Shown in pieces: positions 44,557 through 53,923 of a stretch of DNA of 64,000 nucleotides; position 1 is the first letter of the stretch; every line of letters starts with the position of its first letter. The translations under genes and the position numbers were made by a program. Source of the stretch: Microbacterium sp. AK031 (GTDB lineage: Bacteria > Actinomycetota > Actinomycetes > Actinomycetales > Microbacteriaceae); assembly GCF_024807145.1 (NCBI RefSeq), contig NZ_JANUCA010000004.1, forward strand, positions 172,114-236,113, in the 5' to 3' direction. The notes beneath the pieces were generated by a model. The model searched no databases and was not told where the DNA came from. It was given only the letters and a program-made list of their open reading frames with translations.

Positions 44557-44976
44557 TCAGCTAGAGAATCGCTGCGTGATCGTTCCGATCTGGGTGAAAA
44601 GCGTCTCACCGGAGACGAGGAATCGGTTCGGCTTCATACCTGCGCCCACCCCCGGCGGTGTCCCGGTGAAAATGACGTCACCCGGAAGCAACTCGACCGT
44701 CTGCGAAAGTCGGCTCACGAGCTCAGCAACCGGAAAGATCAGTTGTGCTGTTGAGCTATCTTGCACACGACTCACGGTGCCGTCGGCACCGATGATCGTC
44801 GTCGAAATCGCAAGCGCATTAGGATCAGCGAACTCGTCAAGTGAAACAATCACGGGTCCGATTGGGGCAAAATTCTCGAACGACTTACCCATGCTGAACT
44901 GCGCAGGAGTCCCCTGCCACTGGACGGTACGCTCCGACAGATCTTGACCCACGGTAGGGTCTTTGGTTTCAACCCG
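44557..44976 (-). pseudogene. Fumarylacetoacetate-hydrolase-family enzyme, C-terminal fragment
   Basis: About 140 residues equal the C-terminal half of an FAH-fold hydrolase: TVGQDLSERTVQWQG, MGKSFENFAPIGP, LLPGDVIFTGTPPGVGAG. A stop codon lies directly upstream of the homology, and the first half with the metal-binding Glu residues is gone. The sulfatase gene ends 13 bases upstream, so the truncation coincides with a rearrangement. In L-fucose oxidation an FAH enzyme cleaves the diketo acid, which makes the loss notable. Confidence 0.8.
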
Positions 44977-44988
44977 TTAGGCTCCTCG

Positions 44989-46548
44989 TTACCGTGCGAC
45001 ACTCGGACCGATGCCACAGGTAAAGCCGCTGTCGGCGCCTGCGGTGATCTCGCAGAGCATTCGGTGTGCTTGAGCCGCCAGGTCGGGGCGCTGGTCCCAC
45101 AGGTCGGTGGTCTCCTGCGGGTCGGCGTCGATGTCGTAGATGCGGCCAATGGGGTGCTTGGCGTTGTAGACAGTGCCGTCTTCCCGGCTACTGGCAGAGA
45201 AGATGGCACGGTTCGCTCCGCCGTCGTCCCTGATCCGTGCCGAGAAGCCGCGACCGGACTCCGTGCAGAAATTCACCTTGTACTGATCTATCCGCAGCGC
45301 GAACGCACCTCCCATGCTGTGGTGTACGACGGGCAGACCTCGTGGCCGCGGATCGGAACTGTCTAGTCGCGCGAAGATGTCAACGGCATCTTCTGCCGCG
45401 CCGCTCGAAGGCGACAGGCCGGCCGCCGCCAGAATCGTCGGATACAGGTCGGACAGGCAAATGAGATCGTCGCGCACGAGTCCCGCCTCCAAGCCGGCTG
45501 GCCAGCGCACAATGAGCGGCTCACGATGTCCACCGTCCCAGATGTCGCCCTTCTGCCCGCGGTACGGGCCATTTGGTCGATGATGCTCCGTGTCCCCATC
45601 CTCGGGGAAGATCATCGGCGCACCGTTGTCGCTGGTGATGATCACGATCGTGTCGTCGGCGATGCCGAGCTCGGCGAGCGTGTCGTCGATCTCCCCTACC
45701 ATCCAGTCCACGAGACAGACCGCGTCTCCGCGCATCCCCGCCTGTGACAGTCCATGAAAACGTGCCGGTGGAACGCACGGACGGTGCGGCGCAGCTGTGG
45801 AGAGGAACAGGAAGAACGGCTCCTCCTCGCCAGCACACTCTTTCATCCAATCCACTGCCTCCGACGTGAATCGGAGGTCCGCCTCGTCATCACGCCACCC
45901 CTCCACCTTCAACCCAGGGTTCTGGCCGGCCATGTAGATGTCCCGCGGCAAGGTGGGCACACCGACCGTGCGGTCCTGCGACAAGAAGGCCGAGGGTGGC
46001 ATGTTCAACGACCCCGCGATACCGAAGAACCGATCGAAGCCGAGGTCGCACGGACCACCTGCGAAGGGTTGCGCATGATCGATGTCCTCGACGGGATACT
46101 GATCAGGACGGTCGAGTATATCGAGATCGGCGTGCTCGCCGAACGCGGTCACCCGCGTGCCGTCGGTGCGCGTCCAATCCAGACCCAGGTGCCACTTCCC
46201 GAAGACCCCGGTCGAATAGCCGCTCGCCTGCAGTTCAGAAGCGATGGTGGGACGACTGGTTTCGATGATCGCCGGCGCGTAGCTATGCAGCACGTGCTGT
46301 TTCATCGGACTGCGCCACGCGTAGCGCCCGGTCAGGATCGAATAGCGGCTAGGGGAGCAAACCGCAGAGGACGAGTGCGCGTCAGTAAATCGCACCCCCG
46401 CGCTTGCCACCGCGTCCATACGCGGCGTCGAGATCGCACTCGCGCCATAGCAACCGAGGTCCCCCCAGCCCATATCGTCGGCGAGAATCAGAACGATATT
46501 GGGCTGCGCATTTCGTCGCGCATGGCGGTCCGTGGTCATGCGATTCAT
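44989..46548 (-). CDS. Sulfatase 1 (arylsulfatase-type, S1 family)
   Basis: The 519-residue type I sulfatase carries the formylglycine motif CSPSR, with Cys at about residue 64 (SAVCSPSRYSILTGR), and the DD calcium site at 24-25 (LILADDMGWGD). KWHLGLDW and SDNGAPM complete the active site. No signal peptide is evident, so it is probably cytoplasmic and acts on imported oligosaccharides. The formylglycine-generating enzyme is not in the window. Confidence 0.93.
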   Translation of the reverse strand: MNRMTTDRHARRNAQPNIVLILADDMGWGDLGCYGASAISTPRMDAVASAGVRFTDAHSSSAVCSPSRYSILTGRYAWRSPMKQHVLHSYAPAIIETSRPTIASELQASGYSTGVFGKWHLGLDWTRTDGTRVTAFGEHADLDILDRPDQYPVEDIDHAQPFAGGPCDLGFDRFFGIAGSLNMPPSAFLSQDRTVGVPTLPRDIYMAGQNPGLKVEGWRDDEADLRFTSEAVDWMKECAGEEEPFFLFLSTAAPHRPCVPPARFHGLSQAGMRGDAVCLVDWMVGEIDDTLAELGIADDTIVIITSDNGAPMIFPEDGDTEHHRPNGPYRGQKGDIWDGGHREPLIVRWPAGLEAGLVRDDLICLSDLYPTILAAAGLSPSSGAAEDAVDIFARLDSSDPRPRGLPVVHHSMGGAFALRIDQYKVNFCTESGRGFSARIRDDGGANRAIFSASSREDGTVYNAKHPIGRIYDIDADPQETTDLWDQRPDLAAQAHRMLCEITAGADSGFTCGIGPSVAR

Positions 46549-46654
46549 TCAACTTCCTATTCGATCGATCTGTGGGCGCTAGCCGGGGCGTCCGTGGGCG
46601 ACAATCGGAAAGGTATCCGCGACGAGCCGCTAGTTGTTCGGCTCAGTCCGTCGC

Positions 46655-46903
46655 TCATCCTTTCTCCGCGTCGGCCAACTGACCCGACGTCAGAAAGCTC
46701 TGAGCGAAGAGAAAGACGAGCAGAATCGGTCCGACAGTGATTAGCCCCGCCAGCGCCGCCTCGGGGGCGTGGATCGGCAAAGTGGATTGTCCCGGTGACA
46801 CATTGATCACACCGGTCGACTCCAGCAAGTTCTTCAGTCCGATCTGCAGAGTGAAGGTTCGATCATCTGCAAGCATGACAAAAGGAAAAAGAAGGCGGGC
46901 CAC
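46655..46903 (-). pseudogene. C-terminal fragment of a sugar ABC permease (MalG type)
   Basis: About 80 residues (FPFVMLADDRTFTLQIGLKN, ALAGLITVGPILLVFLFAQS) equal the last two helices of a MalG-type permease, ending QLADAEKG. No EAA loop or N-terminal helices precede it. It differs from the intact permease at 49173 and is therefore the relic of a second importer. Confidence 0.7.
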
Positions 46904-47078
46904 GCGGATTCAGCGACGGCCGGGTGTCCGTTCGACTACGTTCAGCGACGTCGAGAGGTACTCAAGTGTTCGCAAATTCTTCGCACGTACCTGGCGTCGT
47001 TCGCTTCGTCCCATCACAACCACACCCCCGAGCGTGCCACCTCTACCTGGCCCATCAACCTGCTCGAAAGGCTCATTG

Positions 47079-48074
47079 TCAGCGAACCCCTGCAACGCGA
47101 TAAATGTCGTCGATCACTCGCATTGTCCGCACAGAGTCTTCGATTTCTGTCGCGAGCGACTCACCCGTGCGAAACGCATCGAGCACCGCGGCTAGTTGGT
47201 GATCGTACGTTTCCTGTCCGGCGACAGTCGACGTGTAGTCGAGACCGTCGCTCGTGACAACAATGGAATGACCTCCAGAAGGGAACACAAGATTGTCGAC
47301 ATGCAATGTCGCCTTCGAGCCCACAATATGCAGGAACGCGCCGAACTCGATGCCTGGGGCCATGCTTGCACCCAGGCTTGCTTCAATCCCATCGCCGAAG
47401 TCCAGCCGGGCGACTATCGACAGGTCCGCGCCCAATGGGTTCAATTCTGCGCTCGCCTCCAACACTGCTGGCTCGCCGAACAGCGAACGAAGCCAATGAA
47501 GGGGATAGCACCCGAGATCCATCAGCGCGCCACCGCCTAGTTCTGGCACATGACGGATCGATGAGCGATCAAACGGAATCTCCGCGTTGAACTCCGCGGT
47601 GACGGCATCGATGGAGCCGAGCTCGCCGGACGCAACGAACTCGCGCACCCACTGAAACAGCGGGTGGTAGTAGTCGTGAAACGCTTCTACGACGCGGCGC
47701 CCGGTGCGCTCCACCGCCTGAGCGACCGCACCTGCCTCAATGGCATTCATCGCGAAGGGCTTTTCGCACAGCACGTCCTTGCCCGCTTCTAACGCAGCGA
47801 TCGTCCAACGCGCATGTTCCGAGGGTGGCAGCGCGATATAAACCAGATCGACTTCAGCGTCGTCGATCAAGGCCTGGTAGTCCGCATGCACCCGGGCGAT
47901 GCCGTGGCGCTGCGCGTAATCTGAAGCTTCGCTCCGAGAGGCTACCGCCACGATCAATGCATCGGTGCGTCGCTTGGACGGGGTGATGATCGCGCGCGGT
48001 GCGATACCTGAAGCGCCTAGCAGCCCAATTCGCGTCACCGCAACTGATCCATCGACAGCCGTCTCATTCTTCAC
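47079..48074 (-). CDS. Gfo/Idh/MocA-family oxidoreductase
   Basis: The 331-residue NAD(P)-dependent sugar dehydrogenase begins with a Rossmann start GLLGASGIAPRAI, followed by the family EKPFAMN motif near residue 107 and a C-terminal beta domain including GGGALMDLGCYPLHW. The start GTG overlaps the stop of the enolase-family gene (GTGA). In this operon it may oxidise the released sugar to its lactone, but the substrate is inferred from context only. Confidence 0.88.
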   Translation of the reverse strand: MKNETAVDGSVAVTRIGLLGASGIAPRAIITPSKRRTDALIVAVASRSEASDYAQRHGIARVHADYQALIDDAEVDLVYIALPPSEHARWTIAALEAGKDVLCEKPFAMNAIEAGAVAQAVERTGRRVVEAFHDYYHPLFQWVREFVASGELGSIDAVTAEFNAEIPFDRSSIRHVPELGGGALMDLGCYPLHWLRSLFGEPAVLEASAELNPLGADLSIVARLDFGDGIEASLGASMAPGIEFGAFLHIVGSKATLHVDNLVFPSGGHSIVVTSDGLDYTSTVAGQETYDHQLAAVLDAFRTGESLATEIEDSVRTMRVIDDIYRVAGVR

Positions 48075-49180
48075 AGAGTGATTCCCTTCGGCGGGCCGAA
48101 CTCTTGCCAGGCCGACTCCCATCCGACACCGATGGTGCCACTCGCGCGCACAAATCCGTCCGAGCCTACAACGCTTTCTCGCGCAACCTGGCGATGCGGA
48201 ACGAGCGACTCGTAGTAGGTCGTGTTGGGGATCGCCATGCACAAATGCGTGTTCACCAAGCCGCCGCCATGAACCTCTGCACGAAGCAAGAACGAATCCG
48301 CGAGGTGCGCGATGCGCATCGCCCCAGTCACTCCTCCTTTGAGCGCCGAACTCGTACGAACAGCTGTTGCACATCCGGACGCGATGAAGTCGGCCGTGTT
48401 CATATGTGCACCGGGGCTGGTTTCTGCGATGAGCAGAGGAATCTCGACACGGCGCGCAAGCGCGGCGTAGGCCGAAACGCTGAACTCGCGCATCGGCTCC
48501 TCGTACCAGAGGTAGCCTTCATCAGCTAGCGCACGTCCTAGATAGACGGCATCAGCCAGGTCGAATCCAGCGGAGCCGTCATACATGAGATCCAGTTCGT
48601 CTCCCATGCGCGACCGAAGCGCCGCCGCGAGCGCAGCATCCTTTCGAGCGTGCCCCCAAGCATGGAGCTTGATCGCGGAGTACCCGAGCTCGCGGCATTG
48701 GTCTGCGACGTCCATGTACTCCGCAATGTCGCCAAACGTTGCTGTTGACGCGTACGCCGGTATCGCTTCTCGAAACGATCCCAGAAGTTTGTAAAGCGGT
48801 ACTCCCGCCGCTTTCGCCCCGATATCCCATAGGGCGATGTCAACCGTTCCCATCAGGTGCAGCGGGATGTGTTCGATGCGGTCGATTTCCCACACCCGCC
48901 GCCATAGGTACTCTCGCGCCAGCGCATCATGGCCGATCAGCTCCGCACGCAAACGCCGATCAACGATGTCGTTCAAGATCACCCCTCGCTGGGCGAAGGC
49001 ATACCCGCGTAGCCCTGACTCAGTGGTAAGCACAAGCCAGGCACCGACCCCCGCTGGATCCGAACCGGGCAGCCCGTCCCGCCAGAGGAATGACGGTGAA
49101 ACGCCAGGAGACTGCACCATCACAACCTCTACCGAAGCGATGCGATCGGCTGACGAGCTTTCTTCTGCAGCTTCAACCAC
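48071..49180 (-). CDS. Mandelate racemase/muconate lactonizing-type sugar-acid dehydratase
   Basis: The 369-residue enolase-superfamily enzyme has a K-x-H acid/base pair at 171-173 (AIKLHAWG), metal ligands D201 (MYDGS), E227/E228 (YEEP) and E253 (IAETS), and a C-terminal catalytic His at about 304 (EVHGGG). Such enzymes dehydrate sugar acids such as L-fuconate or L-rhamnonate to 2-keto-3-deoxy acids. The start overlaps the upstream permease stop by 8 bases. Fuconate is the favoured substrate because of the adjacent fucosidase. Confidence 0.85.
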   Translation of the reverse strand: MVEAAEESSSADRIASVEVVMVQSPGVSPSFLWRDGLPGSDPAGVGAWLVLTTESGLRGYAFAQRGVILNDIVDRRLRAELIGHDALAREYLWRRVWEIDRIEHIPLHLMGTVDIALWDIGAKAAGVPLYKLLGSFREAIPAYASTATFGDIAEYMDVADQCRELGYSAIKLHAWGHARKDAALAAALRSRMGDELDLMYDGSAGFDLADAVYLGRALADEGYLWYEEPMREFSVSAYAALARRVEIPLLIAETSPGAHMNTADFIASGCATAVRTSSALKGGVTGAMRIAHLADSFLLRAEVHGGGLVNTHLCMAIPNTTYYESLVPHRQVARESVVGSDGFVRASGTIGVGWESAWQEFGPPKGITL

Positions 49181-50114
49181 GAAGCCCTCCCCCCATTAGA
49201 TCTGCGCTGCGGAGCACGGTCCGCTGAGCCACGATCAAGACGATCATGACGGGGGCCATCGAAATGATGGTTGCGAGAATCAGTTCGGGCAAGCCGACAT
49301 CGGCGGCCTGGGCGGACAACGGGTTGAGCTGCGGGACGTTGCTCGCCAGTGTCGCAAGCCCGACGGGCAGCGGCTGCTGTGGACCTCCCAGCATGACGAA
49401 CGGAAGGAAATACTCAGTCCAGTTGCGCATGAAGGCGAAGAAGGCGATCAGGACGACGATGGGCTTGGCCAGTGGCACCGCGACTCTCAGGAACACCTGA
49501 AACTCGCTGCACCCGTCAAGTCGCGCGGCCGAATAGATGTCTTTGTCTACCGTCGTGCTGAAGTAGATGAACGACATGTAGATACCGAAGGGGAAGACAC
49601 CCAGAGGCAAGATGACCGAAAGTGGATGCCCGACAAGTCCGAGCGTCGTCATCTCGAGGAACAGCGGCAGCACGAGCGCCGACGCCGGCACAAGCATAAG
49701 CAGTAAGCTGACCATCAGTATTGCTTTGCGCCCGGGAAACTCTCGCGTTCCGAGTGCATAGCCCGCTGGTACCGTCGTGATGACCGCCAGGAAGATACCG
49801 CCGACCGTGAGCAGGACCGAGTTTCCGATCCAATCCGCGACGACGCCGCCGTCGTAGCCTTGCAGGTTTGCCCACGCGGTCGAGATATTCCCGAAACTGC
49901 CGAACGAGAACGGGAAATCGTTCTGCAGTTGCGCGTTGGACTTGGTGACCGCCAGCAGCAACCAGATGATCGGAATCAACGAGAAGGCTGCCCATGCGAG
50001 CAGCACGAACCATGCGACGGCGCGAGCTGTCGCCGGTCCGAACGGTGACTTCTTCCCCGTGTTTATCTCAGGGGGAGGAGTCCGGATGGACTCCGTTTTC
50101 ATTGCATATGTCAT
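49173..50114 (-). CDS. Carbohydrate ABC transporter permease (MalG type)
   Basis: The 313-residue protein has six membrane helices. The cytoplasmic coupling loop reads SAARLDGCSEFQVFLRVAVP, with Ser in place of the Glu of the EAA motif. The start MTYAMKTES follows GGAG by 7 bases and almost touches the MalF-type gene stop. With the next two genes it forms a CUT1-type importer; the ATPase is not encoded here and is presumably a shared MsmK-like protein. Confidence 0.92.
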   Translation of the reverse strand: MTYAMKTESIRTPPPEINTGKKSPFGPATARAVAWFVLLAWAAFSLIPIIWLLLAVTKSNAQLQNDFPFSFGSFGNISTAWANLQGYDGGVVADWIGNSVLLTVGGIFLAVITTVPAGYALGTREFPGRKAILMVSLLLMLVPASALVLPLFLEMTTLGLVGHPLSVILPLGVFPFGIYMSFIYFSTTVDKDIYSAARLDGCSEFQVFLRVAVPLAKPIVVLIAFFAFMRNWTEYFLPFVMLGGPQQPLPVGLATLASNVPQLNPLSAQAADVGLPELILATIISMAPVMIVLIVAQRTVLRSADLMGGGLRG

Positions 50115-50115
50115 G

Positions 50116-51090
50116 TCAGATCTCCACCCGGAACATGTCGGTCTTTCGCAGGACGACAGCGGCAAGAATTCCGGCGATGGCAAGCAGCTGGACGGACAGC
50201 GCCGCGGCTGCGGGAAAGTTTCCGTAGGTATAGGCGAACGTGTAGGTCAACTGCAGCGGAGAGAAGTCATCACCGATGGCTCCACCCGTCGCGCTGGCGA
50301 GGATCTGCGGCTCAACGAAGAGCTGTGTCGCCGCGGCGATATTGAGGATCAGTGTGTAGCCGATCCACTTTCTCAGCATCGGAAGCTTGATCTGCATGGC
50401 CGTGGTCCACGAGCCGGCGCCGTCGATTCGTGCAGCTTCCAGAATTTCCGCAGGGATGGATGTGAGCGCCGCATACATCAGCAGAATCGCATTCGCGGAG
50501 GTCCATACGGCGATCATCGCCAGCACCGGGGGGACGGTCGCTGGTGTGAGCACCTGGAAGATGTTCTCAAGTCCGAAGGCGTTCATGAGCCCGCCAACGG
50601 GACTCGTCGCCGGGTTCAGCATGAAGATCCACACCACGACTCCGGCCGCGCCGACGAGCGCCTGTGGCAGGTAATACGCGAACCGGAATCCGGAGCCAGC
50701 GCGCGCAGATCGCCCTTGCAGGAGTAGCGCGATGCCGATCGAAATGATCATCGAAGGCGCAATGAAGAAAAACGCGTAGATGCCGATATTCACGAACGCA
50801 TCGGCATAGCGGAAGTCCTGAAATGTCTGCACGTAGGCGTCGAATCCCGCGAATCCCCCATCCGGTCCGCTGAACGAGATGACGACGGCATAGATCGCTG
50901 GCACAAGGCCGAAACCGATCACCAGCAGGAGATACGGCGCGAGAAAAAGGTAGGACGAGAGGGTTATCCCTCGCGAAGCGCCGCCCGGTGCCCTCCTTCC
51001 GCCACGTGTGGAACGCGCGAGCGCGGGGCCATGTGTCTCCGGCCCCGCGCTCGGCGCTACGGCGAGCGCGGGGCTCTGCGAGGTCGACAT
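50116..51090 (-). CDS. Carbohydrate ABC transporter permease (MalF type)
   Basis: The 324-residue protein has a cytoplasmic N-terminal tail and six helices. The EAA loop EAARIDGAGSWTTAMQIKLP is intact. Two adjacent ATGs overlap the stop of the binding-protein gene; the second was taken because GGGAAG is better spaced. It is the partner of the MalG-type subunit. Confidence 0.92.
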   Translation of the reverse strand: MSTSQSPALAVAPSAGPETHGPALARSTRGGRRAPGGASRGITLSSYLFLAPYLLLVIGFGLVPAIYAVVISFSGPDGGFAGFDAYVQTFQDFRYADAFVNIGIYAFFFIAPSMIISIGIALLLQGRSARAGSGFRFAYYLPQALVGAAGVVVWIFMLNPATSPVGGLMNAFGLENIFQVLTPATVPPVLAMIAVWTSANAILLMYAALTSIPAEILEAARIDGAGSWTTAMQIKLPMLRKWIGYTLILNIAAATQLFVEPQILASATGGAIGDDFSPLQLTYTFAYTYGNFPAAAALSVQLLAIAGILAAVVLRKTDMFRVEI

Positions 51091-52424
51091 CATTCGACTT
51101 CCCAACCAGCAGCCTCAAGGTTCTGAACCAGTCGCGTCTCCCATTCCGGAACAGTCTCGGTCATCGACTTTCCTGTTCCGAGGGCTGCCGAAACGACCGA
51201 ACGGTAAGTCTCAGAGTTGGCCTGCTTGTAGGTCAAGCCTGTCCAGATGCCATCGACCGCAGTCGCCAGCACCTCGTCGAGCGGAGTATCCACCGCGGTG
51301 AACGTGCCATCCTCGATGTTGCGGTCAAGCCAGGCGCCCTGCATCGGCTCGTACGAAGGCAACGTCGTGGAAGCCTCTGTGGCGAGGAAAGGTCCTGTTG
51401 TGACCCACGTCACCAAGTCAGCCGCCGCCTGCTGGTACTCGCTGTGGCTCGACACGACATACGCGCGGCCGCCGATGTCACCGGTGTGCGCCTCGGCATC
51501 GGCCTCCCACTTGGGAGGAGCTGCGAACGAAAGCGTGCCAGGAGCAGCGTCGAATGAGTTGGCGTAAACGTTCTGTCCGTACCAGATGGGCCCCATCATC
51601 ATGAGGACCTTTTCAGGGGTGCCGTAGTCCTGTGCGAACTGGGGATCAACGACGGCCGTTCGGGCAAACGCATCGACCTCGAGCATGCTGTCGATCATTT
51701 CAGTCACTCGCGTGCAGTTCGGATCGTTCAGATCGACCGTCACGGTGTCCACACCGGTGAACTCCGGACCAGGGCACTCCGCTGCTGAGTAGTATGTCAA
51801 GTCGTCCCAAGGGTTGCTGGCGCTGCCGACGACGTAACCAGGGTGCTCTTCAGCCAGCTTCTCGCCAGTGGCTTGGAACTCTTCCCAGGTCGTGGGGACC
51901 GAGTATCCGAACTCTTTCATCAGGTTCGGGTTGTACCAGAGCACGCCCGGCGCGAAGTCACCTCGCAGACAGATGAGTTCGTCTCCCACCGTGCACGGAT
52001 CAAGTGTTCCTTGCGAGAAGTCCCCAACGATTTCTGGGTCGACGAGCGACGTGAGGTCAAGCGCGAAGTCGTACGGGTCACCTGCAAGTGAACTCGCTGC
52101 AGATGCAGCAGTGGCAAGAACATCGGGCCATCCCTGGCCAGAAGTGTTGGCGAGCAAGATTTTCGATGCCAATTCGTCGGGAGAGCTATCGAGGGTCTCA
52201 ATCTCCAGAGTCACCTCGGGGTGTGCCTCTTGATACGCCTCGAATAAGGGAAGGCGGATCGCATCGGTCCAGACGACGAGTGTGGCGTCTCCTTCAGCCT
52301 GGTCAACGGCTTCGGTCGTCGTGCCGCCGACTGCGCACCCGCTCAGTAGCGCGCCGATCGCAGTTGCGCTCAGCGTTGCGATAGCGACCTTTCGCCAGGA
52401 CTTGTTGGATTGCAGTTTCTTCAT
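51090..52424 (-). CDS. Extracellular sugar-binding lipoprotein of the ABC importer
   Basis: The 444-residue protein has a lipoprotein signal (KVAIATLSATAIGALLSGC, lipobox LLSGC near residue 29) and the family 1 solute-binding fold (LVVWTDAIRLPLFEAYQEAH at the N-terminus). It delivers the substrate, probably an oligosaccharide released from a fucose-containing glycan. The start ATG is preceded by AGAGGAACTGCC. A LacI-type operator-like palindrome lies about 100 bases upstream. Confidence 0.92.
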   Translation of the reverse strand: MKKLQSNKSWRKVAIATLSATAIGALLSGCAVGGTTTEAVDQAEGDATLVVWTDAIRLPLFEAYQEAHPEVTLEIETLDSSPDELASKILLANTSGQGWPDVLATAASAASSLAGDPYDFALDLTSLVDPEIVGDFSQGTLDPCTVGDELICLRGDFAPGVLWYNPNLMKEFGYSVPTTWEEFQATGEKLAEEHPGYVVGSASNPWDDLTYYSAAECPGPEFTGVDTVTVDLNDPNCTRVTEMIDSMLEVDAFARTAVVDPQFAQDYGTPEKVLMMMGPIWYGQNVYANSFDAAPGTLSFAAPPKWEADAEAHTGDIGGRAYVVSSHSEYQQAAADLVTWVTTGPFLATEASTTLPSYEPMQGAWLDRNIEDGTFTAVDTPLDEVLATAVDGIWTGLTYKQANSETYRSVVSAALGTGKSMTETVPEWETRLVQNLEAAGWEVE

Positions 52425-52519
52425 GGCAGTTCCTCTTCGTTGATATCTGCAGGGATGACCCCAACGCTGGGATCGGTGTGATGTGTTGTCGTGGGTGTTG
52501 AGAGTCTGGTCAGGATTGG

Positions 52520-52533
52520 TGGAAACGTTTAAG
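52520..52533. promoter_or_regulatory. LacI/GalR-type operator-like palindrome
   Basis: TGGAAACGTTTAAG is centred on AAACGTTT, the usual core of LacI-family operators. It lies about 100 bases upstream of the sugar-binding-protein start, across the stop of sulfatase 2. No LacI gene is in the window. Confidence 0.4.
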
Positions 52534-53923
52534 TCGGCATGAAAATCGCTTCGACCTCCGGCCTATTGACCTCGAGAAACCACGTTTCAAGTTGCGCACG
52601 CATCGCTTCAACGCGACCCGGCTCCTCCTGAGCGAGATCGTTGAGTTCTAAAGGATCTATCGCCAGGTTGTAAAGCTCGGGGCACACCTCACCAGGCTGC
52701 ACCCGCGGCATCGGTGGCAACGGGCCGGTGCGGATCTGGGAAAACTGCTCGGGCTCGTACCTCAGAGCACGATCCATCTCAAGGTCGTCCGGTGTCACAT
52801 GCATTGCCGCCGTGATCTCGGGCAGCACGAGCTTCCAGTGCCCGTCACGCATCGCCGCGTTGCACACTCCAACTGGTCGATATCGATTCCATTGCCAGAA
52901 ACGTTGTTCAGCAACTGCACCCGCGTCGCCACGCAGAATGGGCAACACGTTCTCACCGTCACGAGCGAGGTCGGCATTCACGGTCGACGTCTCCGTAGCC
53001 GCAAGGATCGTCGGGTACCAGTCTGTGAAGTGCACCATGTCATCGACACGGCGCCCACCTTCGATTCCGTTGGGCCAACGAACAATACCGGGCACACGAA
53101 TCCCACCTTCGTAGGTATGTCCTTTCGAGCCGCGAAATCCGCAGTTGAAGCGGTCGGTTGCTTGTGGCCCGTGCCCCCGCATTTGCGGCCCGTTGTCGCT
53201 CGTGAACATGACCAGCGTGTTGTCGCGCAGGCCGAGTCGATCAAGCTCCGCCAGAACGCGAACGATTCCAGCATCCATCGCCTCGACCATCGCGTACAAC
53301 GTGGCGACGGCAGGATTGTTGCCACGTTCTAGGTGCTTTTTATCTGTACCTTCGGGGGCCTGAAACGGTGCGTGCGGTGCGTTGTAGGCCAAATGCAAGT
53401 AAAACGGTTCGTCGCTGTGCGCCTGAAGAAAGTCGACTGCCTCATCTGTCCACACATCCGTGAGGTAGCGGCCGTCAGTGCGCACCGCTGTGCCATTCTT
53501 CTGAATGGTCCAGTCCCAGTAGTCCATCCAGCCGCCTTGGAAACCAACGAACTCACTGAATCCTCGATTCGTCGGGTGGTATTGATCATCGAGAGCACCG
53601 CTATGCCACTTTCCGATGAGCCCAGTCGCGTAACCGGACGTTCGAAGGCAGTCTGCGAGAGTGTCCTCATCTAGGGCGATTCTGTCCAGTCCGCGACCGT
53701 CAAGAGTGTCAATGGCACCGGTTCGATGCGAGTATCGTCCGGTGAGCAACGCAGCCCGAGCCGGTGCGCAGACCGGCGATGCTGAATAGTGCTGGCTCAG
53801 TTCGACACCCTCCCGGAACAAGCTGTCCAATCCGGGAGTCTCTGTCATTCCGAAGTTGAAGCAGCCGATGTCGCCAAAACCAAGGTCATCGGCCACGATC
53901 TGCAGGATGTTTGGACGACTCAT
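52529..53923 (-). CDS. Sulfatase 2 (S1 family)
   Basis: The 464-residue sulfatase has the formylglycine motif CAPAR at Cys52 (SPVCAPARAALLTGRYSHRTG), metal residues D12-D13 and GKWHSG / TSDNGPQMRGHG active-site segments. There is no signal peptide. The ATG overlaps the fucosidase stop (ATGA), so sulfatase and fucosidase are made together, consistent with desulfation and defucosylation of the same intracellular oligosaccharide. Confidence 0.93.
   Translation of the reverse strand: MSRPNILQIVADDLGFGDIGCFNFGMTETPGLDSLFREGVELSQHYSASPVCAPARAALLTGRYSHRTGAIDTLDGRGLDRIALDEDTLADCLRTSGYATGLIGKWHSGALDDQYHPTNRGFSEFVGFQGGWMDYWDWTIQKNGTAVRTDGRYLTDVWTDEAVDFLQAHSDEPFYLHLAYNAPHAPFQAPEGTDKKHLERGNNPAVATLYAMVEAMDAGIVRVLAELDRLGLRDNTLVMFTSDNGPQMRGHGPQATDRFNCGFRGSKGHTYEGGIRVPGIVRWPNGIEGGRRVDDMVHFTDWYPTILAATETSTVNADLARDGENVLPILRGDAGAVAEQRFWQWNRYRPVGVCNAAMRDGHWKLVLPEITAAMHVTPDDLEMDRALRYEPEQFSQIRTGPLPPMPRVQPGEVCPELYNLAIDPLELNDLAQEEPGRVEAMRAQLETWFLEVNRPEVEAIFMPT

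Noticed and set aside
47079..48374. Longer 431-codon form of the Gfo/Idh protein
   Set aside because: The first 100 codons are antisense-like sequence overlapping the dehydratase gene; the GTGA overlap at 48074 gives a natural start.
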